Origin: Spirosomataceae bacterium
GTDB taxonomy: Bacteria; Bacteroidota; Bacteroidia; Cytophagales; Spirosomataceae
Length of the DNA: 11,030 bases
NCBI GenBank assembly: GCA_030731175.1
Contig: JANQUM010000389.1
Coordinates: 1 to 11,030, forward strand
Reading direction: 5' to 3'
The translations under genes were made by a program, and so were the position numbers. Shown piece by piece: positions 1 through 6,356 of this stretch (the stretch's first letter is position 1; each line of letters starts with the position of its first letter). The notes under the pieces were generated by a model. It was not told where the DNA came from, ran no database searches, and worked only from the letters and a program-made list of their open reading frames with translations.

Positions 1-540
1 TTGTATTATAATTCGAAAATGTGGCTTGCTCTTTCTTCGCACCACCTTACCGAGCCTCAACTCGACTTTGTTTCGGCGGGAGTTGTACCTGACGCTGGTG
101 GGGCTTTGCCAAGAAAATATACCTTGACGGGTGGTTATAATATTCCGTTAAGAAACCCTTTGAGTACCGCAGCAAATTCGGGGCGGGAGTTAATTGCCAC
201 TCCAGCGTTTTTGTACAAACAGCAAGGTAAATTTTCGCAGCTTGATTTAGGGGCCTATTTTACGTACTCGCCGCTTACTTTGGGGCTTTGGTATCGGGGA
301 ATTCCGATTAATAAGTACAATACTACTCGTGCCAGTCACGATGCGTTAGTAGCGTTGGCGGGTTTTCGATTTGATTCATTTTCTTTTGGGTATAGTTATG
401 ACATGACCGTTTCAAGCCTTGGGGCTTCTTCCGGCGGGGCTCACGAAATATCAATTTCTTACACCTTCGATGTCCTTGATGCTGCTTTACCACCATATAA
501 GAAGAAGCGGAAGAAAGAACTATCTTGTCCAAAATTCTAA
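1..540 (+). CDS. PorP/SprF-family type IX secretion membrane protein, 5' end missing
   Basis: This is the C-terminal part (about 179 residues) of a PorP/SprF-like protein. Family members are roughly 300-340 residue outer-membrane beta-barrel proteins linked to the T9SS and gliding machinery of Bacteroidota, often encoded singly or next to large surface adhesins. The sequence shows alternating hydrophobic/polar beta strands, an early stretch WLALSSHHLTEPQ of the type found in the family, the segment FGYSYDMTVSSLG, and a lysine-rich tail ending in CPKF, a typical family ending. The TTG at base 1 should not be taken as the start: the reading frame is open to the window edge and about half of the usual length is missing. 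A rho-independent terminator follows 30 bases after the stop. Family assignment is confident; which partner protein it serves cannot be told from here. Confidence 0.88.
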   Translation: MYYNSKMWLALSSHHLTEPQLDFVSAGVVPDAGGALPRKYTLTGGYNIPLRNPLSTAANSGRELIATPAFLYKQQGKFSQLDLGAYFTYSPLTLGLWYRGIPINKYNTTRASHDALVALAGFRFDSFSFGYSYDMTVSSLGASSGGAHEISISYTFDVLDAALPPYKKKRKKELSCPKF

Positions 541-570
541 CATTCTAAAATAATATTTGCTATTTTGCAG

Positions 571-606
571 AGAGTCTATTTTAAACAATAGGCTCTTTTT
601 GCTTTT
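571..606 (+). terminator. Rho-independent terminator after the PorP/SprF-like gene
   Basis: A 10-bp stem AGAGTCTATT / AATAGGCTCT (one G-U pair) with a 6-base loop is followed by TTTTGCTTTT. It lies 30 bases past the stop codon at 540 and 39 bases before the permease start, so it separates the two genes into different transcripts. Confidence 0.8.
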
Positions 607-644
607 ACACCTTAACAACGTACCCTTACCTAATTTCTGCATCT

Positions 645-2093
645 ATGGCAAACACTTTATGGGCAAAAAAATCCATCACAAAATTACAACACGACGCGTC
701 GGCGGAGGGTAATCAACTCACGAGATCTTTAACGTCTACCAGTTTGGTGGCTTTGGGTATAGGAGCGATTATTGGAGCGGGACTTTTTTCGTTGACGGGC
801 ATTGCCGCCGCGAATCACGCCGGGCCGGCGGTGACGTTTTCTTTTGCCCTGGCTGCTTTTGGTTGTGCTTTTGCTGGATTATGCTACGCCGAATTTGCAT
901 CCATGATTCCTATCGCGGGAAGTGCTTACACGTACTCGTACGCAACAATGGGAGAATTTGTTGCTTGGATAATCGGCTGGGATTTAGTTTTAGAATACGC
1001 CCTCGGAGCAGCGACCGTTGCGGTAAGCTGGTCTGGCTATTTAATGGAATTACTCTATAAATTCGATATTTATCTTCCCGCCGAGCTTGCCTGTTCTCCG
1101 TTTGAGTCTTTAAAATTATCTGACGGAACAGTACTTGACGGCGGAATTGTCAACCTTCCGGCGGTGCTGATTGTTTGCTTAATTTCTCTTTTATTAATTC
1201 GAGGAACGGAGAAGTCGGCGAAAATGAACAACATATTAGTTGTCGTAAAACTCATCGTTGTTGTGATGTTTATTGCATTAGGCTGGGGTTTTATTGATCC
1301 GGCAAACCACACGCCCTTTATTCCAGAAAATACGGGAATCCGTGGTCAATTTGGTTGGTCAGGTATTGCAACCGGAGCCGCCGTTGTATTCTTTGCCTTT
1401 ATTGGGTTTGATGCTGTTTCTACCGCCGCTCAGGAAGCTAAAAATCCGCAAAAGGGAATGCCAATCGGGATTTTAGGTTCACTCGTGATTTGCACAATTT
1501 TATACGTTCTTTTCTCCTACGTTATGACGGGTCTTGTGCCTTACACTGAATTTGCGGGTGACTCTAAGCCAGCCGCGACAGCATTTGCGGTTACTGGTTA
1601 CGACTTCCTACAAACTGCTTTGATTGTTGCCGTATTGGCGGGTTATACTTCGGTAATGTTAGTAATGCTATTAGGACAAAGCCGTGTTTTTTACACGATG
1701 AGTAAAGACGGACTTTTACCTAAAATATTTGGTGATATTCATACAAAATACCGAACGCCGTTTAAAACCAATATATTCTTCATGATCTTTGTAAGCGTCT
1801 TTGCTGGTTTTGTTCCAATCAGCGATTTAGGTCACATGGTTAGCATCGGAACATTATTCGCTTTTGCCCTCGTTTGTGCGGGAGTTTGGCTAATGCGAGT
1901 AAAGCAACCAAACTTACCCCGAGCTTTCAAAACGCCGCTGGTGCCATTTGTACCAATAATGGGCATTGGCGTTTGCGTTTTTCTGATGACTACCTTACCA
2001 ATTGAGGCGTGGGAACGCCTTGCAATTTGGCTGGCAATTGGCTTAGGTATCTACTGGTTTTACGGAAGAAAAAATACAAAAATTAACGACTAA
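645..2093 (+). CDS. APC-superfamily amino acid permease (cationic amino acid transporter type)
   Basis: A 482-residue integral inner-membrane protein of the amino acid-polyamine-organocation superfamily, probably a proton-coupled importer or exchanger of amino acids. About 12 hydrophobic segments can be followed. The helix 1 substrate-binding loop GIGAIIGAGLF lies at residues 38-48. The helix 6 region around 249-277 (AFIGFDAVSTAAQEAKNPQ) is characteristic of the CAT/YfnA-like subgroup, as is GQSRVFYTMSKDGLLPK at 344-360. Length is normal for the bacterial CAT-like group. The ATG at 645 is chosen because the N-terminus then has the usual short cytoplasmic stretch before helix 1; no Shine-Dalgarno is seen, as is normal in this phylum. 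It is 35 bases upstream of the AGCS symporter and likely co-transcribed with it. The exact substrate cannot be read from the sequence. Confidence 0.93.
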   Translation: MANTLWAKKSITKLQHDASAEGNQLTRSLTSTSLVALGIGAIIGAGLFSLTGIAAANHAGPAVTFSFALAAFGCAFAGLCYAEFASMIPIAGSAYTYSYATMGEFVAWIIGWDLVLEYALGAATVAVSWSGYLMELLYKFDIYLPAELACSPFESLKLSDGTVLDGGIVNLPAVLIVCLISLLLIRGTEKSAKMNNILVVVKLIVVVMFIALGWGFIDPANHTPFIPENTGIRGQFGWSGIATGAAVVFFAFIGFDAVSTAAQEAKNPQKGMPIGILGSLVICTILYVLFSYVMTGLVPYTEFAGDSKPAATAFAVTGYDFLQTALIVAVLAGYTSVMLVMLLGQSRVFYTMSKDGLLPKIFGDIHTKYRTPFKTNIFFMIFVSVFAGFVPISDLGHMVSIGTLFAFALVCAGVWLMRVKQPNLPRAFKTPLVPFVPIMGIGVCVFLMTTLPIEAWERLAIWLAIGLGIYWFYGRKNTKIND

Positions 2094-2128
2094 CATACCA
2101 TTCTAAACCTCAAACTATTTTTCATTTT

Positions 2129-3733
2129 ATGAAAACAATACTTTTAACTCACATTTTTTCACTTTTTAGCCTCTTTGAGGAACCTGTAAAAGGTCTTGAC
2201 GAACGCATTAACGACGCTTTTACGCCTATTTCGGAAGCTTGGCAGGCAATTGTTTTGTATCCCATTTTCGGCATTCCGTTTGTGGTTTTGCTTTTGGTTT
2301 GTGGTGCGGGCTTTTTTACTATTTACTTTTCATTTATAAATATTCGTCGCTTTCCGCTCGCATTGCGAGTTGTAGCAGGAAAGTATGATGAAATTGAGCA
2401 AGGCGGAGCCCCTGTTACAACTCCAAACCTCAACGTGGTTGACGGTGATATTGTAGGTACTATCCGTATTGAAGGTGAAGCCGGCGAAGTAAGTCACTTT
2501 CAGGCATTAGCAACCGCCGTTTCCGGAACAGTCGGTCTCGGAAATATTGCTGGAGTAGCGTTAGCAGTTGCCCTTGGTGGCCCGGGTGCTACGTTCTGGA
2601 TGATTGTCTGCGGTCTGATTGGTATGTCTACCAAATTTGTGGAATGTACCCTCGGCGTAAAATACCGTGATATTGGCGAAGACGGTACAGTTTACGGTGG
2701 ACCGATGTATTATTTAACTAAAGGTTTTGGCGAGCTCGGAATGAAGGGAGTTGGTAAAGGGCTTGCGGCATTATTTGCCGTTCTTTGCGTAGGTGCTTCG
2801 TTTGGTGGCGGGAATGCCGCACAATCTAATCAAGCGGCTTCGCAGCTGGCTTCTTTGATAGGCTGGGAGAGTAGCTCTTCGGGCACAGTAATCGGTCTGG
2901 TTTTGGCGGTAATTGTTGGTATTGTTATTATCGGCGGTATCAAGCGTATTGCTTCAGTTACGGAGAAAGTTGTGCCTTTCATGGCAGTAATTTACGTAGG
3001 TGCTTGCTTGTTTATAATCTTGGCAAATTTCTCGTACATTGATGATGCTTTTGGATTGATATTTACTACGGCATTTACACCTGAAGCAGGTTTAGGTGGT
3101 TTGTTCGGAGTTCTGATTGTTGGTTTTCAACGTGCCGCATTTTCAAACGAAGCTGGAGCAGGTTCAGCGTCTATTGCTCACTCAGCGGTGAAAACAAATT
3201 ATCCGGCATCAGAAGGAATTGTAGCTTTGTTAGAACCATTTATTGATACGGTAGTGGTTTGTACCATGACGGCTTTAGTTATCATTATTTACAACCAAAG
3301 CGGAATTTTCCCTTACGGAAGTGCCAACGTAGTTATTGACGGCGTAACCGTGGAAGGTTCGGTTTTAACCTCGATGGCGTTTGCAGCAACAATTTCGTGG
3401 TTTCCTTATGTGCTGACGGTAGCAATTGTATTGTTTGCTATTTCGACCATGATTTCGTGGTCTTATTACGGCTTGCAGGCATGGATGTACCTTTTCGGAA
3501 AAAGCAAACTTGCCGATCTTACGTACAAGCTATTGTTCCTGATTTTTATCGTTATTGGTGCGGCGGCGAATATGTCGGCGGTTTGGGGTTTCTCAGATGC
3601 CATGATACTCGCCCTCGTTTTCCCGAATATGATTGGCCTCTTCTTCTTGTTCCCGAAGGTTAAAGAAGAACTAAACCGTTATTTGGATGCAATTGGCGTG
3701 AGTCGATATTTTAATAAGAAGGAAAAGATTTGA
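2129..3733 (+). CDS. AGCS-family sodium:alanine/glycine symporter
   Basis: A 534-residue inner-membrane symporter that takes up alanine and/or glycine driven by sodium (or proton) entry. Family landmarks are clear: FQALATAVSGTVGLGNIAGV at residues 124-143, the conserved GGPMYY at 190-195, FSNEAGAGSASIAHSA at 338-353, and PFIDTVVVCTMTALV at 370-384. About ten or eleven hydrophobic helices are visible. Residues 85-120 form a hydrophilic insert (EQGGAPVTT...DGDIVGTIRIEGEAGE) between the first helix pair and the signature, making the protein somewhat longer than the roughly 450-480 residue Gram-positive members. Longer versions are known among Gram-negative bacteria. It lies 35 bases after the APC permease on the same strand, with no hairpin in between, suggesting a two-gene amino acid uptake operon that ends at the terminator at 3768-3803. 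Confidence 0.95.
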   Translation: MKTILLTHIFSLFSLFEEPVKGLDERINDAFTPISEAWQAIVLYPIFGIPFVVLLLVCGAGFFTIYFSFINIRRFPLALRVVAGKYDEIEQGGAPVTTPNLNVVDGDIVGTIRIEGEAGEVSHFQALATAVSGTVGLGNIAGVALAVALGGPGATFWMIVCGLIGMSTKFVECTLGVKYRDIGEDGTVYGGPMYYLTKGFGELGMKGVGKGLAALFAVLCVGASFGGGNAAQSNQAASQLASLIGWESSSSGTVIGLVLAVIVGIVIIGGIKRIASVTEKVVPFMAVIYVGACLFIILANFSYIDDAFGLIFTTAFTPEAGLGGLFGVLIVGFQRAAFSNEAGAGSASIAHSAVKTNYPASEGIVALLEPFIDTVVVCTMTALVIIIYNQSGIFPYGSANVVIDGVTVEGSVLTSMAFAATISWFPYVLTVAIVLFAISTMISWSYYGLQAWMYLFGKSKLADLTYKLLFLIFIVIGAAANMSAVWGFSDAMILALVFPNMIGLFFLFPKVKEELNRYLDAIGVSRYFNKKEKI

Positions 3734-3767
3734 GGTAGGAGATTTCTACTCTTCAAAGTATAAATAG

Positions 3768-3803
3768 AAACTCCCTGTTACGAAAAGTAGCGGGGAGTTT
3801 TTT
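3768..3803 (+). terminator. Strong rho-independent terminator of the transporter pair
   Basis: A 14-bp stem (AAACTCCCTGTTAC with GTAGCGGGGAGTTT, two G-U pairs) and a 5-base GAAAA loop are followed by a TTT tract within TTTTTT. It lies 34 bases after the symporter stop and 20 bases before the stop of the convergent plug-like gene. Read on the minus strand, the stem is followed by TTTCTATTTA, so it may also stop transcription of the plug-like gene, less efficiently. Confidence 0.88.
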
Positions 3804-3823
3804 GTTGAAAAGGTCGTAAAGTC

Positions 3824-5134
3824 TCAATCACGATTTTGGAAACCCCGTGAGTTGACGACCTGATAACCAATTAGCTTTTCGGCACGAGCAGTGGGCGGTT
3901 GGTGGTAAATGAAAAGCTCGTACACGTTTTCGGTATCCGTGAAATTTCCCGAAAAATAGGTGTAGTCAGCGTTATTTGTGATAATATCTTTTACGACGAA
4001 GCGGTAATCGTAAACGCCGAGTTTCATCAGTTTACGAGCTTCGTAAATAGCTTCTCGGCTATTAAATTTCAACAGGTTTTCTTCCGTTAGTTGCCATTGG
4101 TTAAATTCCCCGACCACATAAATTTCTTTGTCCAGAAGCAGTGGACTGGCCACGCTGAAATTCACCCAAACGTAATCATTACTGAATGAAGGATTTTGAT
4201 TTTGCCGGTTTTCGATAACGAATTGTCCGTTGTAGTCCCGTTGTTCCACAAAGTTTACTTTGCTGCCTTTTTGTTGCGTATTTAGCCAAAAAGTATCGGT
4301 TCTTCCTTGCTCAATTTCCGCAATTCCTAAACCACGGTTGTAGGTACTTCTTCCGTCAAAAAAGTTGAACTCGTTGCCGGCCAACATGACATTTTCGTTA
4401 TTGAAAAAACGGAAAAACAGCTTCCTTGTCGAGGCATTATCCGTCATGGGGCGAAGGTCTTTAATGGTTTGCGACCATTGATAGTTTTGCCGAATTACGA
4501 TTTTGAACTCCTCTCTCGCCGACCGAACGCTATAATTTCCGTACGAAACCTCGAAGTCGATTTGCTGGTGCGTTCGCCAATATTCGCTATCCTGCGGCCT
4601 TATTACTTGCGTAGTTGTCGAGGCGAAAGGTTCGTAAACCATGAAGCGTTTTACCAGAACTGGCTCGCCACGATCTGAATCTTTGCTGACTACGAGGACA
4701 TAATTTCCCGAAATTTTGACCTCTGGTACTTTGAAAATGTAATGATAGTAAGGGGTTTTCGTATTCTGAGAAACTTCGTAATCGTTGATGATAAAATCGT
4801 TGAAATCATCCAGATACTCAATTTCGTTAAGAACCGAAAACTCCCAATCGGCGGTGCAATGCTTGATTTTTACGTGATATTGTGAATAATCTGCTGCAAG
4901 ATCATCAAATTCTAAAATGAGCGGTTGGTTGTCGTTTAATTGCCTTATTGGCGGGGAAAGCGTTCGGGCGGGAGCTGTTAAACTTCCCGCAAACGGGTAA
5001 AGCAAAACGGTTTTGATGTCTTTTTGATAAACTGAATTGCTTGTAGAATATTGAGAGAATCCATGCTTTTGAATGCAAAAGGTCATAAACAGAAGAGAAA
5101 GAAGTAAGTGACGAGTGTGCATTTTGGGAGTCAT
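3824..5134 (-). CDS. Type IX secretion plug-like protein (DUF5103 family)
   Basis: A secreted or outer-membrane-associated protein of the DUF5103 family, now described as the T9SS plug family. In Flavobacterium johnsoniae a member blocks the SprA translocon pore on its periplasmic side. The first domain carries the family pattern LILEFDDLAADYSQYHVKI, then HCTADWEFS, EYLDDFNDFIINDYE and YYHYIFKVPE. A later region (YVWVNFSVASPLLLDKEIYVVGEFNQW and YDYRFVVKD) looks like a second beta-sandwich resembling carbohydrate-binding or E-set folds. The start is uncertain. The frame is open to an ATG at 5170, but that start would overlap the divergent gene at 5169 by two bases and give a long leader before the hydrophobic core. 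I prefer ATG 5134 (MTPKMHTRH...), with ATG 5122 (MHTRHLLLSLLF) equally plausible; both give a signal peptide ending near GFSQ. Confidence 0.87.
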   Translation of the reverse strand: MTPKMHTRHLLLSLLFMTFCIQKHGFSQYSTSNSVYQKDIKTVLLYPFAGSLTAPARTLSPPIRQLNDNQPLILEFDDLAADYSQYHVKIKHCTADWEFSVLNEIEYLDDFNDFIINDYEVSQNTKTPYYHYIFKVPEVKISGNYVLVVSKDSDRGEPVLVKRFMVYEPFASTTTQVIRPQDSEYWRTHQQIDFEVSYGNYSVRSAREEFKIVIRQNYQWSQTIKDLRPMTDNASTRKLFFRFFNNENVMLAGNEFNFFDGRSTYNRGLGIAEIEQGRTDTFWLNTQQKGSKVNFVEQRDYNGQFVIENRQNQNPSFSNDYVWVNFSVASPLLLDKEIYVVGEFNQWQLTEENLLKFNSREAIYEARKLMKLGVYDYRFVVKDIITNNADYTYFSGNFTDTENVYELFIYHQPPTARAEKLIGYQVVNSRGFQNRD

Positions 5135-5168
5135 GAAAAGGTATTTGTAAGTAAAAACTGTAATATCC

Positions 5169-6335
5169 ATGAAAAAGTGTTTACTAACTGTCTTTTTCTT
5201 AACGTACGTAGTAGTGGTTAAGGCACAAGATTTAGATTTTAATTCGCAAACTCCGATTTACCCAAACGCTGCCACTTCGCATACTTACCCTTCAGTGGGT
5301 GCTCCGGCTACATCAGTGGCTATAAGTACAAGTGGGTCAAATGCCGAATTTTCAGGAACTACTCAGCCACGCCCAAGAAGCAATGGCTTACAGAGTCAGG
5401 TAAATTTTTCTAATAATTCAAGCTGCGTTACCTTCACAATGACATTTAACCCAGGAGTTACAAATCTTAATTTTGATATTATTGAAATTGATCGAGGGTC
5501 GAGCAATGGAACTACCCCCGAAACATATAACTACATTGATAAAATCACGTTGACAGGTTCCATTGCCGGAACGTCAGTAACGCCGACTATTGGAAATGAC
5601 TCTCAGAACGGCAATGTTGTATCGGGAAATGTTATTACGGGATCTGCGTCAACAACCGGTAGTTCGAATGCTATTGTTTTTCCTCAAGTTAATGTTGTTA
5701 ATATTGAGTACTGCAACGGGGCAGGGACCCAGTCAAATCCTACTTCGCAATCTGTAACTATCGGTGATATGTCTTGGGATACACCGCTACCTGTAAACTT
5801 AACGACGTTTTCGTCAGTTCAGAACCTTACGGGAATAGAGTTATTTTGGAGAACCGCCGAAGAGGTGAATAATGAATATTTTGAGGTGCAGCGAAGTTCA
5901 GATGCCCGGTCTTTTGAAAGCATTTCAAGAATTGACGGCGAAGGTACAACGGCGGCTGGGAAGGAGTATAATTTTATAGATGAATTCCCCTTTGATGGTG
6001 TAAATTATTACCGCTTAATGCAGCATGATTTAGACGGTTCGATTCATTTTTCAAAAATTATTGCTCAGAATTTCTTTGCAGAAAAACCTATAATTACCTT
6101 ATTCCCAAACCCATTGCCTCGCAATGAACCCTTGCAGATTCGTAGTCGAAAGGCAGATTTTAGTTCTATTGAGCTCTATAGTTCTTCGGGTAAACTAATA
6201 CCTTTCAATTCAAGAGTTGCTGAGGAAGGCCTCAAAGAAATAGAGTTTGGTTCTACTTCATCAGGCGAGGTGTTATTTCTCAAGTTTTACAATACGGCGG
6301 GGCAAGTCATTATCAAGCGAATTTTAGTAGAATAA
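5169..6335 (+). CDS. Secreted protein with C-terminal T9SS type A sorting domain; N-terminal domain unassigned
   Basis: A 388-residue surface or secreted protein. Residues 1-20 form a signal peptide (MKKCLLTVFFLTYVVVVKAQ), with cleavage probably beside Gln20. Residues 21-205 are a Ser/Thr/Asn-rich, beta-strand-like region that I cannot name; it holds two cysteines (86 and 182) that could form a disulfide and a core VTFTMTFNPGVTNLNFDII...IDKITLTG. Residues 207-295 (PLPVNLTTFSS...ELFWRTAEEVNNEYFEVQRS...YYRLMQHDLDG) are the fibronectin-like module that often precedes T9SS tails. Residues 308-388 match the type A sorting domain, with the LFPNPL box at 311-316, a GKLI turn and a final basic KRILVE. 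Such proteins are exported by the Sec system, then by T9SS, and usually anchored or released after removal of the tail. Its gene is divergent from the plug-like gene, with 34-46 bases between starts. Confidence 0.88.
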   Translation: MKKCLLTVFFLTYVVVVKAQDLDFNSQTPIYPNAATSHTYPSVGAPATSVAISTSGSNAEFSGTTQPRPRSNGLQSQVNFSNNSSCVTFTMTFNPGVTNLNFDIIEIDRGSSNGTTPETYNYIDKITLTGSIAGTSVTPTIGNDSQNGNVVSGNVITGSASTTGSSNAIVFPQVNVVNIEYCNGAGTQSNPTSQSVTIGDMSWDTPLPVNLTTFSSVQNLTGIELFWRTAEEVNNEYFEVQRSSDARSFESISRIDGEGTTAAGKEYNFIDEFPFDGVNYYRLMQHDLDGSIHFSKIIAQNFFAEKPIITLFPNPLPRNEPLQIRSRKADFSSIELYSSSGKLIPFNSRVAEEGLKEIEFGSTSSGEVLFLKFYNTAGQVIIKRILVE

Positions 6336-6338
6336 ATG

Positions 6339-6356
6339 ACAGCCATTTACGGCTGT
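6339..6356. terminator. Small hairpin in the convergent gap, possibly bidirectional terminator
   Basis: Perfect 6-bp stem ACAGCC / GGCTGT with loop ATTTAC, placed between the T9SS-cargo stop (6335) and the end of the ABC-F gene. The loop contains the reverse-strand stop codon of ABC-F (6347-6349). On the minus strand the stem is followed by CATTTATTCT; on the plus strand by ATTTCTTCC. Both tails are T-rich but short of a classic U-tract, so terminator activity is plausible but weak. Confidence 0.5.

Noticed and set aside
1..3. TTG at the first base as the true start of the PorP/SprF-like gene
   Set aside because: The frame is open to the edge and the protein would be only about half the family length with no signal peptide; the gene is cut by the window.
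5135..5170. ATG at 5170 as the start of the plug-like protein
   Set aside because: It overlaps the divergent cargo start by two bases and adds 12 residues ahead of a signal peptide that works better from ATG 5134 or 5122.
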